Shown here piece after piece: positions 23,177 through 36,231 of a stretch of 64,000 nt of DNA. The position numbers and the translations under genes are program-made. The notes under the pieces were generated by a model. It was not told the DNA's origin, made no database searches, and saw only the letters and a list, made by a program, of their open reading frames with translations. The number at the start of each line of letters is the position of its first letter. Within the stretch, counting starts at the first letter, position 1. The DNA is from Mangifera indica (taxonomy: Eukaryota; Streptophyta; Magnoliopsida; Sapindales; Anacardiaceae), in contig NC_058144.1 of the NCBI RefSeq assembly GCF_011075055.1, forward strand, positions 12,800,138 to 12,864,137, written 5' to 3'.

Positions 23177-25880
23177 TTAAATGTCTAGCAATATGTCAAT
23201 CTCAGTCTCTTCGCCCTCAATCTTCAAGAAAGCACATGACATGTTTTATTAAATTAATTATAAAAATCATAACTAAATAAGTATATGAAGTTAAAGTTAT
23301 ACCTGTATTGATTTTTTCACTCGATGTTTGGCTCGAATCCAGTCACCTCCACACATAAGCATATTTACAGTTTTTGGTGCTAGAGATGCCCTATACGAGT
23401 CAATCACTCTACTGCCAGCACTAAAAGCACTTTCTGAAGCAACAGTAGAGATCAGAACTGCAAGAATCTCAGCCGCCATACGTGACAAGATTGGAAACTT
23501 GGTTTGATTAACAGAAGACCAATGAAGTATATTAAATTTTTTTATCTCTACACCCTCTGATGTCTCAAACTCAAAGACATCGGATTCAAGGTATATTGTC
23601 AACTCTAACTTTCCTGTAGCTTCAGCTTGACTTTTCTTACTGTGTGCTTACCATTACAACACAATATTAGAATCATCTATCATTCCATGTGAAGATATGA
23701 AACTGGAATGTATTCCTACAATATTTTTTTATTAAAAACATGTGACTATAAATTAATCTAAAACTTTAAGAATTATGATATGACAATTAATATTAATGTA
23801 TAATGAAATTATATACCTGAGGTAAATGATTCCATCTGTGATATAGGGGCGAGGGATAGGTTGTCTGTTGATAAAAGTTCCGCATACTCATGATATAACT
23901 CTTCCAATATATGGCATAGGTTGTTAAGCTCAATCTCCGCATCATATTCCCTATATAAAACGGGATAAGCAAACTTTATAAACTCTAATTTATACCTACA
24001 ATAACAAAAAATTACTTAGATCACTAGTAATAACAATATAGTAATAATCAAGATAATTACCTCGGATCCATAATGATTGCGACTGCCATGAGGAGGTTAA
24101 CCTCTCCCCAATATTTGTCAAACTTTACCATCATCGATCTAACCATTGAGGCCACAACAAGATCAAATTCTCTATCCTTTAACAACTTTTTTACTCTGAA
24201 AACCTCCATAAAATACAAGTTAGCTATTGGATAGTCAGTTCCTGATACAATCTTACTTACATTATTAAAAACTCTCAAAAAGTCACAAACTCTAGCTAAT
24301 TTTTTCCATTCAATCTCATTTGGTAAATACTGCAAATAGTTTCCATCTTTAGCTCCGTATAGCGGCCATACTTCTCAAAAAATCAATGCCACATTCAATA
24401 TATTATATGTGCTATTCCATCTAGTAGGACAATCCAAGACCAATTTCCTTTCTTTAATCCCACAAATTTTAGCAGTGCTTGCAAAGTCTCGTTGTCTAAC
24501 CTCACTTGCATGCACATATTTCACACTGTCCCTTACTTTATCAATAATATCCTTAATTTCATTAATACCATCTTGAACAAGAAGATTGATGATATGAGTC
24601 GTGTATCTAATGTGAAATAAATTTCCCCTAGAAACTAGAGATCTATCCATCTTAAAATCTTTCTTCAATGATTTGATACACTTGTCATTCATTGATGCAT
24701 TATCTACAGTGATAGTGAACACCTATTAACATAGCATTAAGACACATATAAATTTAAGTGTTGTCATTTTTCATTGATAAGCAAAATAAACAAATTTCAC
24801 CTTACCTTATTCTGAATACCCCAATCTTCAAAGCAATTGTACAAAGCCTGCGTAATAGTTTCCCCATTTCTTGGAGGAGGCACATGGACAAAGTTGATTA
24901 TGTGTTTATTTAATATGCATTCTTGATCCACCCAATGTGCAGTTATAACCATATATTCAATGTTTTGTGCATCTGACTTCCATAAATCAGTTGTCACACT
25001 TATCTTTCTTAACTCTTTAAAAAATTTCTTCAATTGTTTGGCTTCAGCTTGTACAACTCGATCACAGTCAGATTTTACTTGTTTTCTGCCTATTCTCTCA
25101 TATAATGGTTGTAGAATACTACAAAAATAATTGAAGCCAATATGTTCAACAAAGGAGAATGACAATTCATCAATCAGAATCATGTGAGCTAATGCCTCAC
25201 GGATCTACATATTGAATCACGATAATAGTTAATTATTTTAACAAAAATTAGTATGAAATCGATAGAAAATAACCAAACAAGTTACTTAAATATTTAAAAC
25301 ATACCATATCGTGATTATACTTAGCGTTCGATCTCACAATGGGTGGAGTGAGGAGGCCTGGGCAATTTTCTTCTATTGGTTGAAAGTTCAACAACATTTT
25401 TCCCTTCGAAAAACTCTGTTTCCCCATTGCCTTTTTTCGCTCGACACATTATCCCATATGATGACAAAGGTGTGTTGTTGCATGTGTTTTCTGTAGTTTT
25501 AACCTTTTATTACAGAACTTACATACAGCAAATCGTACATCCCCTACTGTTATAATCATGTCTTTGGGAAAACACTCACAAACAACAAAGGTTTTTTTTT
25601 TTCTTGCTAGGTGGGATAACTGGAGGACTAGGTGAGCTAGATTTTCCTTCAGACATTATATCTTCCCGCTCACCAACATCTTCTTCAAACTTTTCATAAT
25701 CTTCTATAAATGTAGTTTCTACTTCTGCATTCTCAACAGAATCACGCAAATGAGATCCCTGAATTGCTATTCCCTTCCCTTTTACCAACCTTGATGAACG
25801 GGAACGTTTCTTTCCAGTTGCAGTTGATAAATAAGAGAAACCTCAATTAATATTTTTTTGGTGCATATACATTCAAGACA
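23177..25880 (-). pseudogene. hAT transposase (RICESLEEPER-like, BED finger to hATC), with three lesions
   Basis: Exons on minus: about 25880-25305, 25204-24806, 24722-24061, 23995-23817, 23646-23303 and 23221-23177. In order: basic N-terminus; BED finger with CKFCNKRL and H..H; the catalytic-core start SVTTDLWKSDAQNIEYMVIT AHW; VFTITVDNASMND; HIRYTTHIINLLVQDGI; DCPTRWNSTY; the RNase H-fold/DUF4413 region; and the C-terminal dimerisation domain ILSRMAAEILAVLISTVASE SAFS..RV, ending in an acidic tail. Junctions keep phase across all introns. Lesions: an 11-base T run (25592-25602 on +) shifts the frame before the BED finger, a TAA follows HHMG in the BED exon, and a TGA sits at 24377-24375 where Arg is expected. 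Exon 1's start is not resolved. All else is full length, so it decayed recently or is nearly intact. Confidence 0.85.
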
Positions 25881-27046
25881 TAGATAATTTAATAGCAAAA
25901 ACAATTATATCACAATGAATAATATAATGAGTACCATAAGAAGTTCAATTGAGCTAAAATAAATTAAATTTGCAAGGAATTTGGCATGTTGAATAGTAAA
26001 CTTCATTTAATCCCTGTTGTAAAGTGAATATAGAAGTGTAAAGTGAATAAGATCAATTACATTTTGTTTTTGGTGCGTGTATAATATATATTTGATTTTG
26101 TTGTATTACTAACAACCCAAATGTAAAAAAAAGAAAAAATCAAATTCCCAAGGTTTATATGTGCTTCTGTAAATTACTCTCCAGTTAATCTCCCTTTCAT
26201 AAATTCATCTCCAATTAATTCCTAAGCCATTAATTTATAGAAATAAAACTTTAGAAAATCAATAAAAGAATAAAACTTATTATCGTTATGCATTTTTAAG
26301 GAATAATAAAATAATTATATGACTTGGAGCCGGCTCAAAATCTAGCAACCTAACCTGTTTTCCAAGATACATCAGGATGTAAATTACTCTTGTTTGATAA
26401 ATAATTAAATAGAGCAGCAAAGAAGAAAGGTGGAAAACCTTGCCAGCCGCTGAATAGCAGAGAAGAAAGGTGGAATGGAAAACCTTGTTGGCGTATTTTA
26501 GTTTCGACTAATATTTTCAGCAGAGAAGAATGAAGAACAGCAGAAAAAATATTAGGTTTGTTGCTTTAGTTTCTTTAATTGCTTCCAATTTCCAAACGAC
26601 AGCGTTTTTGATTTTAATAGAAGCCAGCAAAGCAAAACAAACTTTTTATATAGCTACTGCAAAATACAAAGTCAATGCAGAAGAAGCCATATATAATACC
26701 GCCAGGCTCCAGCCAACATATTAATAATGAGCTCAACTCGGCTCGCCGAGCATTCCTCTGTTCGGGTTCGGGCTCGTGTTTGTTTCTTGATTTTTGCTTC
26801 AGCTCATGTTCGTATTCGCGTTCGCTTATAACAAACTCGTTTTGGGCTCGTTCGAGCTAAGCTCGTTTTGAGCCCGAAAAAGCTCGCCTCGAATCCAACC
26901 CTAACATCAAGCCTAACTCATTATTGTATTTCCATACACCCTTTCCTAAGAGTAATTACGTCATTATTGACTTTTTCCATCCATACTCAAGTGTAATTAT
27001 ACTTTCATTTAAATTTCCTATCTTATCCTTCATTTCTTCTTAGGGA

Positions 27047-28500
27047 TGTTAGAATATGCTCTAAAAACCAATCATTTTGTCGGTTTTAAGGCTTGTATAT
27101 CTTGCATATACATTATTAATGAAGGAAAAATTCTATCATACTTCGCATATTTTTTGCGCCACTTTTATATCTATGTTTTAGTTGTATATTACATCCATAT
27201 TAGCTGCATATATATATGATATGTGAGAGGTTCCGATGAGTTTTAACAAACGTCATCAAATTGCTCCCTACATAAACAATCTGTTTGGGCAATAGTATTG
27301 CATAGTAGACATGTGCTATGTCACCATAGAATATCATTGGATGATTTTAGGTATGGTGGATGTACAGATGGGTAAACCATAGAACTGTTTGATGGATGGA
27401 GAACTGATCAAAGGTTATTATATTATATTATTTATCGAACGTGACCACAAAACAATGATCACGTGGACATTGATATGAAATCAGTTATAGATCGTAAAAT
27501 CATACTAATGTATAGATCCTTTGACTTGAGATATCACAATTGTACTTCGTTTCAGGAGATATGGTTCATATAGTGTATAACACGGGGCTAACCATGTCTC
27601 GTTCAAAAACTGAGTTGATCATATGTTACTTGAGTGAGAGGACAAGTGATGATCAAACAGGGATCCGTTGGCTCGATTTCTCTCAAGTTCCCATACGAAT
27701 ATCGAGAAACATACAAATCTAAGACACTGGCCAACGTAGATAAAAGACCACATGAAGAGAGTTTCGATATGACACGTTATGATATATTACTTGATATTCG
27801 AAGAGAGTAAATATTTGATTTTGATATTCCATGAATCCAAGTTTAATTAGAATGTAACGATAAAAGGGATTGGACTATATGATAAGTATGAGTACGAAAG
27901 GTTCATTTGGCATTATCTGAAGCTTGTACTTCATTGTGATGTAAGGGTCATGGGATGTTGCTAGATGACACCATATGATCAGTGAGAGCTTCGTTTCGTA
28001 GCTAAAAATGAAGTATGAACCTTAAAGGTCAATAGTTTTAGGTTATATAGTGATATAAGAAACATATGGTCTGATATGAGGCCCACGACTACATCAGTAT
28101 GAACCTTCAAGGTTACACCCATATTTCAAAGAAGAAAATGGTGTTATGAAGATGAAAATATTTATCCACAGTTGGTTAGCACTTTTCGAGGGTAAAAATA
28201 ATATTTTTCAAATAAGATTCCAAAAAGAGGCAAAATTATCATTTTACACTTTTGAAATTGTTTAGAAAGTGGAACACATAATTTTGGGCACAAATTAATT
28301 AACATGTGTCAAAATATTAGTTACTCTTAATTATAAGCCAATAGAAATTGGACACATACTTAACTTGATAAATATCAAGTTTAAGCTTAATAAATGGGAG
28401 AGAAATATAGAAAAATAAGAGAATTTTCTTCTTCTTCTTCCTTTTGCTGAGAAAAACTTCCATTTTTCTTCCTTAAAAGGTGCAAGTCAACAGATCACTT
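27047..28500. repeat. LTR-like repeat sequence, unassigned
   Basis: The stretch begins tgttagaatatgctctaaaa, a common opening of plant LTR-type repeats, and runs non-coding through regularly spaced 'accttaaaggtc/aaccttcaaggtt' words (about 28015-28110). I found no partner LTR and no coding domain. The 60-codon open frame at 27540 looks incidental. Confidence 0.3.
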
Positions 28501-29431
28501 ATTTTAATGATTCAAACTTCCTAAATTCAAATCAAATTACAAGGTACAAGGTAGTTTACATATTTCTATGTTTTATTTCTTGAAAAAATATGTAAATTTT
28601 ATATTACCATTGTTATATATGATGTGAATATAATTTAAAAATTTTAATTTTCTTGCCAAAATCCTACAAGGGACAGATGGGCATGTTTTCTCTCCTAGTA
28701 CATAGCTTTCTACAACATATACATTGGTGTGTATCCTTGGACAAGACATATGGTCGTGTGTCCCAAACCACATAGTCATTGTTTATGCTATATCAACACT
28801 TCGTGTCTCTCCATTACACGACCACATAATCTATGACACAAATGACTGTGTATCTTCTTATACATAGGAATGTGTGACATCTTTCTCTAGAATTCGGTGG
28901 ATGATTCTGTAGTTTCCAGCACTTTCCATCATTTCCAAAGTCTCAAGTGTAGCTTAGACTATGCCATTGAGTTTTAACCATCAAATACCTCTTCCAACAC
29001 CATAAACACTACCCTAAAGAATCATTATCCTCATTATATTTTCACATAATTCTAGTCCCTCACTCTCATTAACCCTAAACTCATTCACGATAGTCCACAA
29101 CAAATTAAATAATGCACTTATTTACAAGATTACACATACTTCCTTTAATCCAAAATATCAACTTAATATGAAAATCAATTTATCTAGCAATGTATACGTA
29201 TGGCCATACTATCCATCCATTCCTAAATTTCTATTAATCTTCATATTAACAAGCAGTCATAACTTAACTTAAATAATATATTGCAGAGTTATAACATACA
29301 TTCTAACCCTAAATTGAATTTAGGGTTTTTTCCACCTTTATGAGAATTATCAAGCATCACCATGCATACACCCAATTATCAATTAACCATGAAAAGACAA
29401 CATCTTATACACATGTAAACGCATAAATATA

Positions 29432-29445
29432 TATTTATATAGGGA

Positions 29446-29479
<34 letters not shown>

Positions 29480-29626
29480 CATATATATATATATGTATAT
29501 ACATATATACATATATACATATATACATATATATATATGTATATATGTACATATATACATATATATATATATGTATATATGTATATATATATACACACAC
29601 ATATATGTGTGTGTGTGTGTACTTAT
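29432..29626. repeat. (TA)n / (GTATATACATA)n microsatellite
   Basis: About 195 bp of alternating atatat, gtatat and acatat units ending in a (gt)n run. Open frames over this tract (Tyr/Ile/Cys-rich) are products of the repeat. Confidence 0.95.
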
Positions 29627-29877
29627 ATAAACGAATTTGAAACTTCAGAATTTCAAAATCAACACAAATCCAAGGCAAAGAACCATACCACTTACCTTGG
29701 TGCAACGACGGTGATAGTCTTCTTGTGGTTTGAAATAGCCCCAAGGACTTCTCTCCTAGTAAGTGATGGTTCTGTTACTCTCAAATATTCTTTCCTCTCT
29801 TAGTTAGCTGAAAGGAATTTAAGATAAAGTGAGTGTTGCATGTTGTGCGATTATTTTTATTTTCAGGTTGATCAAAC

Positions 29878-29912
29878 ACACACGGGTGTGTATGTTAGAC
29901 ACACCCGTGTGT
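29878..29912. repeat. Perfect 14-bp hairpin
   Basis: Arms acacacgggtgtgt (29878-29891) and acacacccgtgtgt (29899-29912) are exact inverted repeats around a 7-base loop atgttag. Each arm is itself nearly palindromic. Confidence 0.85.
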
Positions 29913-30254
29913 ATACAAGTTATGAAATATTAAAGCCATATCACATGATCTCTACAGAATGTATCCTTATCCTAGAATTCAAAATTTGTTGACTAGGCAT
30001 GAACTTGTAACCTATCTACACGGGTGTGCATAATGACCAAAAGTTTTTAACAAAACATATAATATGTGAAAATGACCATTTTTTCCTTTCTGCCACATCA
30101 TGCACGGGCGTGCAGCCTCCTATACATGGTCATGTATGCCACTATTCACATGATAACTTCTCAAGCATATTTTCACATAGAAAGATATTAAAAAGATCAA
30201 AATAACCTCAAACATACCTATGAATATTACACTCTTGGACTAGAGTTAACTCAA

Positions 30255-30770
30255 AGGAAGATTAAGAAAGTCCAGTTGATCAGACAAAGGATGAAATAGT
30301 TATGGTAATCACAAACATAAAGATTTAGAGTTCAATATCGATGTTAGAGTTTTCATCAAAGTGGCCCCTTTCAAGCATGTGATGAGGTTTGAAAGAAAGG
30401 GTAAGTTGGCTCCTAAGTACATCGACTCTTACGAGATAATGGAGCAAATTGGTAAGGCAGCTTATAGATTTGTGTTACTAGTAAGTATAAAGCGTATTCA
30501 TGATGTGTTCTATTTTTTGTCATTATGTATGTATATTGGTGATCTTTCTCATGTTTTAAGGACCAAAAAGACTTAGTTGTCTATGGACTTGAGTTATAAG
30601 GGAAGTATGATTCAAATCCTAGATAGAAGGGTAAAAAAGCTAAGGAATTGACAAATTTCCTTGGTTAAAGAACTTTGGAGAAATCACAAGATTGAGAAAG
30701 CTACCTGAGAGATGAAGTAGGACATGAGAGAAAAACATCCCAAGTTGTTTCCAATGAATTATAGGGATAA
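30255..30770 (+). pseudogene. Ty3/gypsy integrase C-terminus fragment
   Basis: Translation gives KVQLIRQRMK, KDLEFNIDVRVFIKVAPFKH VMRF, RKGKLAPKYIDSYEIMEQIG KAAYRF, RIHDVF, and later SYKGSMIQILDRRVKKLRN and SLVKELWRNHKIEKAT. This is the GPY/F and chromodomain-side end of a chromovirus integrase. Stops interrupt it. It resembles the minus-strand element at 36232-44736 but is on the opposite strand. Confidence 0.8.
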
Positions 30771-30789
30771 AATTCCAATAAAAGAAAGA

Positions 30790-33468
30790 ATTATAACACC
30801 TACAACTTTAGTGGCGAATTTTGATGAGTGTTAAGGCAACAATCATAGAGAGAATGAGGTTCAATGACCAGCTTCTGTTTATGACAAACTTGTCAAGAGG
30901 AAAGTAGGAACTTTACTTCTCTTTTTATTGATGATTGAATCATATGATGTGGTGGACTAAAGAGTGTTTTCCTTCGCCAAAACATGTCTTTATGTTGATA
31001 AGGTTAGTTTTTATAAGAGGGGAAAGGATGATATTTGCCTTGTGGATAGAACTTGATGTTAATCTAATTTATGTGATGATTAATGCCTGTTATAATAAGA
31101 TACATGTTTTGCTTATATGCTAAATTGATTAGTTAGTGTCAATGATGAGATATTTGGACAATTTAATGATTTCGATGTTATTGTGAGATTAAGTTTTGTT
31201 CTTTAATGCATCTTGTAATTATTCAAGTATTGATTATTTTCTTGGATTATTTATTATGATTGTATTAATTGATTGCTAAGGCGCGTGATTAGTTTATTGA
31301 TTGATACGATCTAATACTAGTTTAGATGTTGAATTCATAATTGTTCAATTTATCTAATCGAAGTGACAACTAGGATTTATTGTTTACTGCATCAGAAACT
31401 GTAATTCCTAGGGAAAATATTCAACTAGATTAAATGCAATGTCGTACGCTTGTGTTGTCTTGCTTTGTTGGTCTTTCTAATTCTTAATGCTATTGTTTAA
31501 TTAAATTCGAGATTGTATCCAAATTATTAATCAATAAGGGTTAACTAGAATACATGTTTTTGGTTAACTAATCATAAGGAAAGACAGGTAACTAATACTA
31601 CAACGAATATTTGAATAATTAATTTGATTTTTTTTTTGTATCAATGATCAATCGTAGTTCAATAATGGAGGTGACCGTAGACCAAGGTTTGTTTAATTGA
31701 TTATTTGTTTTAAATCATTTTTCTGATTTTTTATTACTATTTTTAATTATAATTCGCGTTCAATTCAAATCCCTGTATTCCTTGTTTTGATTAATTTGTG
31801 ACGACGTACTAATTGGAACTTTTCAAGGGAATGATTCCTATTTTCTTTTACTACATATTTGTTGCAGGAATTTAAGATTTTAATTTAAATGTCGACAAGA
31901 ACACTTACCATTAATGACTCATGTTTTATTGTTTTTTGGTGGTGAAGTTGTTTGCATTGAGATATAGAATTGTATTATGGATTGAAACCTTGACTGATAG
32001 TTGTTTAAGTGTATGAAATGGGTATAATTCACGTAAAAACATATTAGATGTAAATTAGGTTAACTCTTTCGAATTATGGGTTCGACACAATGTCGTGGTA
32101 TGAGACATACGCCTATGTGTGTGAATTCCAAAATTCAGGTTAAGTTTTCTAGTGATTCGATGATCATTAGACACTTTTGACCATTGAGCGGCTAACTAGG
32201 GCATGAGGTTTGTCCATCTATGACTTTTACACAATTTTGTGTGGGGTGAAATGATCAAAACACCCTTGAGTAATAGTGTGGTTGAAATGAATGTCAAAAT
32301 GGAAAACTTATTAAAATGCAAAGAGAACACACACATGTGTTAGCAAGACATACTTATGTGTATATAAAAATATGTTACACAGGGAGAGGCCACAAGAAAG
32401 AAGGCCATGTATGACAAAAAAAGGGATATACCCTCATGTATCTTAAAGAACACATCCGTGTAAAAAGGGCAAAATAAAGAAAAAAGAAAAAGAACTAGGC
32501 TAAATGTTAAGGGGTCATCCCAAAAGTTAGTGTAAAGATCTCGGATATATAGTAGTTACCCATATGCCTAAGGAATGAGATTTTAAATAGGCAAGAGAAA
32601 TGATTTAAGTGAAAGCTATGACAAGCTATGATGATCTGAGGTTTAAGATGCATACATGCTAAATATCATAAGATCACTACAAGGGGGCATCAAGAGTGCA
32701 CATTCCCTACACTACTCGCAGTAAAACACATCTGTAGTAAGACACTATACTCGTAGTAAGGTACTTACTCATAAAAGAGCCCAATTAAGATTATGTTATG
32801 GTGAAGTTGAACAGAGAAAGAGCTCACATGGTCAAGCCAATAAGAATCCAAAGAGTAGTTTTCTAGTGACCAAACAGAATATAATTTACCCGAGAGTTAT
32901 GAGATATTGTCCATACGTTCCCTAGAGTACATAATAAGTATAAAAACAAGATATAAGACCTACCATAATCATAATAGAAGTTTAATATCAACTCCAGCTG
33001 ATAGAGATAGTATGGGTCAGGACCAAAGGCATTTTTAGAAATAAGTAAAAGTTAGTAACAGAGTATCCTACTTACTAAGTGTTTTATCACTTACTCTCTT
33101 ACTTTCATATGTGTAGGTACAGGTGATTGTGATGGTTACAAGACTAGTGGTCAATAGGCATAAAGCTACAAGGGTACTTTTGTCACTTTGAGATTTTTTC
33201 AGTTTATGCATTATAGTTTATTTTTATGGGTTTAGTTACACAATTTATGAAATTACAATTATGTTTTCTTATTTAGACATCTTTTGTTCTCTTCCAACTG
33301 TTTTTATAACAAAAGGTATTTGTTTAATTTTTCATGAAATTACATAAATGATGTTTTATTCAAAGTTTATGAGAATTATTTATGAGTTTTTGAAATAAAT
33401 GCATACTTTAACTGTCTAATTGGTAATATCTTCCCCTATAAGACAATAATTCTAGAAGAGGTGTTACA
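30790..33468 (+). mobile_element. Probable 3' LTR of the + strand gypsy relic
   Basis: The non-coding stretch follows the integrase end and finishes at gaggtgttaca (33468), comparable with the aacatctc/ggagatgttaca end of the other gypsy LTR. It contains ctacactactcgcagtaaaa / acacatctgtagtaagacac words, matching the actacg-rich part of that LTR (43180-43260). The start near 30790 (tataacacctac) is tentative. About 31150-31880 looks like a different LTR-type insertion. No genes. Confidence 0.45.
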
Positions 33469-33469
33469 A

Positions 33470-35425
33470 GCATCCATTTGTTGCATCAAGCTACTGGCTA
33501 ATAGTTTCATCATGTGAGAATTGTCACCACCTTTTGGTGGAGTTACTTAACACTATGATAATCTCATCTCTATTACTTGTGCCCTTAGTTAAAGTAATGT
33601 CAGGATAATGAATGTTTTTAAAATAGTCATTTAACATGTTCATAGGGTTCTCATGATCAGTCATTTGATCCTTTTGTCACGGTTCTACCATTTTAAAGAC
33701 ATTATTTTTATGAACATAATAAATACATATTAATATGAATAAGTAATAGAAACCTTTCTATTAATGATGAATTAATTATAGTATACATAAGTACAAATAG
33801 ATTGGCTTTAAGGCACGACCTTAACATGACCCTGCATACGTGTAGTATGAATGAAAAGTTGACAATTAGGGGTGTTGAATGAGGTTGAAATAACTTACAA
33901 AGTTGATTTTGTGGTTAGGACAACCATGAACCCGATATGAAAGTCTGTGCATCTATTCATTTCAAGAGAAAATAGTCATTTTCAAATGTCAATAGCTACT
34001 TCAAAGTATCTAATGGCCATTTCAATGTTTCCAACTTATGAAACCTATATAAAAATGTGAGTTTGAGTTGGAAAATGTAAAGAGCATATACATTAAGCTA
34101 TCTTCTTAGCTCTCTTCAAAAATTATGATATATTCTCTCTCCAAGCACTTTATTCATATTCTTAAGAGAATTACTGCTCTTAAATTTGTTGTAATAAGCC
34201 TTTGTAAAGGCATTATACACATAATTTTGTATTCAAATTATTATGGGTGAAATCCTATTCAACTAATGTATAAGGGTGAAATCTCGGAGAACTATTGCAA
34301 AAAAAGTTCTTCTTTATTAGTAAAAATTCAAGTAGCTTGCTTAAAGAAGTGGACATAAGAGGTTTGAGTAGAAAAGCTCGGAGCCACTATAAATCCTAAA
34401 CGTTCTTTATCCTTATATATTTTATATTTACTATGTTTGCAATTATTATTGTTTGTAATTTTATTTGTGTTTTAATGTTTCATAAATCCTCTTCACCTCC
34501 TTTAAGAATATATAAACTATTAGGATATTTTAAGGAAGTTCAAAAGCCAAGCCAATATGAGTTTTTGATAATTAATGATGAAAAAAAGATTAGACCAATT
34601 TTACATAAACTAGTTTGGAGCAAGAGTTGTTTCCTTGATAAGTTTATTATAGGATAAGTAATGAACCTCAAGCTAATAAATGATGTTTATGTACGTTTAA
34701 CCTCACTCAAGAGTGATTTCGAGATGTTGCATAGATTTTTCTACTACATCAAAAATTTAGGCCTATAAACTAGTAATTGCATATTTAAAAGTATCATGGG
34801 AAATCATTCAATAAAAAGAACATATTTGATATTTCTTTGTGTTATGGAGATTAAAAAATATATATTAGAAGAGGTTGAAATCAAAATGGAGGTGCCATTT
34901 GAATATCACTATATTGATATATAATTTGTATGTAAATTCCTTGTTTCTCATAATATTTTGTGTTAGATAAGATTGAAAATTATTAGCAAAAATTAATAGA
35001 AGTTTTTGAACCTTGTTGAAAGTGAGTAAGTAGATTTTATTCTATTATGAGTTCGGAAATATTTATTAAATTATTTTCTTATAGTTTGTTTTAATACTTA
35101 AAACTTGTCATTTCTTTTAATATCTAAAACTGAATGGTATAAATAAATATTTTTATTATTCAATAAACTTGCAATCATTATAACTCTGTTAGTGAAGGAA
35201 CTGTTCTCTAACCTGTAGCTTCGAAAACACGCATGGTCGATCTTACTTTTGTCTTTGAAAGCCTAATTCTTTTCATAACTTAATGAGATCCTTATTTTTG
35301 CAATCGATTGCAAAACAATAGTCCCAAGCCTCAGTTGAAGCCAACCCCAAATTGAAAGTGTTTGGATAATAGTAATTTATCTTTTATTATTAACAATATC
35401 ATATTTGATTTGTAAGAAAATAAAA
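33470..35425. other. Non-coding, LTR-like in part
   Basis: No supported gene. The segment 34070-34430 (cttctctctccaagcac-like pyrimidine blocks, then aaagctcggagccactataa) resembles the 3' part of a copia-type LTR with its leader, but no paired LTR or PBS was found. The 74-codon frame at 34433 has no recognisable content. Confidence 0.35.
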
Positions 35426-35710
35426 GATTTTGGTAGATTTTAAATGAAGGCTAAACTTTAGGCTAAAGCCAATAACCTAATTGGAATGCTAATATGATAC
35501 AAGGAAGAAAATCCTAGATAATATAGGAAATGAAGTACAAAAATAATATGTAGAGACCTTGTGTATTCTAAAACTCCCCCTCAGGCTAGAGCATGTAAGT
35601 TACATATGCCCAACTTGCAATGTAGAAAAAAAAATTAGTCTTTACTAAGAGCTTTAGTTATGAGATTAACTAGTTAGTTAGAATTAGTGATTGGCAAAGG
35701 ATGAAAAATA

Positions 35711-36231
35711 CTAACTTAGAGTTTTTCTCGAATAATAGGTAATCAATTTCAAGGTGCTTTGTCCATTCATGAAAAATAGGTTAACAACAATATGATTAGC
35801 AACTCGATTATCACAATATAAAGGTGTAGGTTGTGTCAAAACAACACCAAAATCTTGTAACTGACTACACAAACAAACAATTTTGAAAGTGGTAGATGTC
35901 ATAACTCTATATTTAACCTTAGTAGATGAGTGAGAGACAATGGCATGTTTCTTGCTTTTCAAAGAAATAAGACTATTCCTAAGAAATAGTGAACCATTGT
36001 CTCATAAAACAACTTGCCCAATTAGAATTCTAATAAGCAGTGACTAAGAGAGAACTAGATGAAGATAAAAGAATGTCTTGTCTAGGATTCTTCTTGAGGC
36101 ACTGAAGAAAACAATGAGCAACATCTAAATATGGCTTACAAGGGGCATGCATAAACTGATTGAGAACATTCACAAGAAAAGAAATATTAGGTCTAGTGAT
36201 AGTAAGATAAAGAAGTCAACCAATATTAGGT
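35711..36231 (-). pseudogene. Copia RT end / RNase H fragment
   Basis: Minus reading gives LLYLTITRPNISFLVNVLNQ FMHAPCKPYLDVAHCFLQCL KKNP, then SLISLKSKKHAIVSHSSTKV KYRVM and PTPLYCDNRVANHIVVN. These are the post-RT and RNase H blocks (Y.DNQAA.HIA) of copia. There is a stop before DNGSLF. The fragment ends abruptly at 36231, where gypsy LTR sequence begins. Confidence 0.85.

Larger units (their letters stand above)
21278..26903 (-). mobile_element. hAT-family DNA transposon with BED-finger transposase
   Basis: Ends are inverted repeats: left taagggtggatacgagccga, right (inverted) tagggttggattcgaggcga. Flanks acattagg (21270-21277) and acatcaag (26904-26911) agree at 6 of 8 bases, fitting a decayed 8-bp hAT TSD. 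About 240 bp at the left end and 170 bp at the right end are filled with short agctcg/cgagct/ttcggg repeats, the subterminal repeats typical of this plant hAT group. Inside are a transposase gene on minus and, near the left end, captured host-gene fragments. Confidence 0.85.
28570..30250. other. Non-coding repeat-derived stretch with gtgtg/cacac motifs
   Basis: Contains decayed words of the type acacgg.cgtgt (near 28740, 28820, 29880, 30020, 30100), a feature of some plant gypsy LTRs. It also has a long TA/GTAT microsatellite and a hairpin (both listed separately). No coding domain is visible. Confidence 0.35.

Noticed and set aside
29432..29626. CRISPR-like or satellite array
   Set aside because: Simple-sequence repeat without spacers, and a plant nuclear context; no CRISPR is expected.
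29379..29803. Tyr/Ile-rich open frames on both strands
   Set aside because: They are the translation of a (TA)n/(GTAT)n microsatellite, with no start context or conserved content.
30335..30600. A separate + strand gene at MAPFKHVMRF
   Set aside because: It is the decayed integrase C-terminus of a gypsy element, not a host gene.
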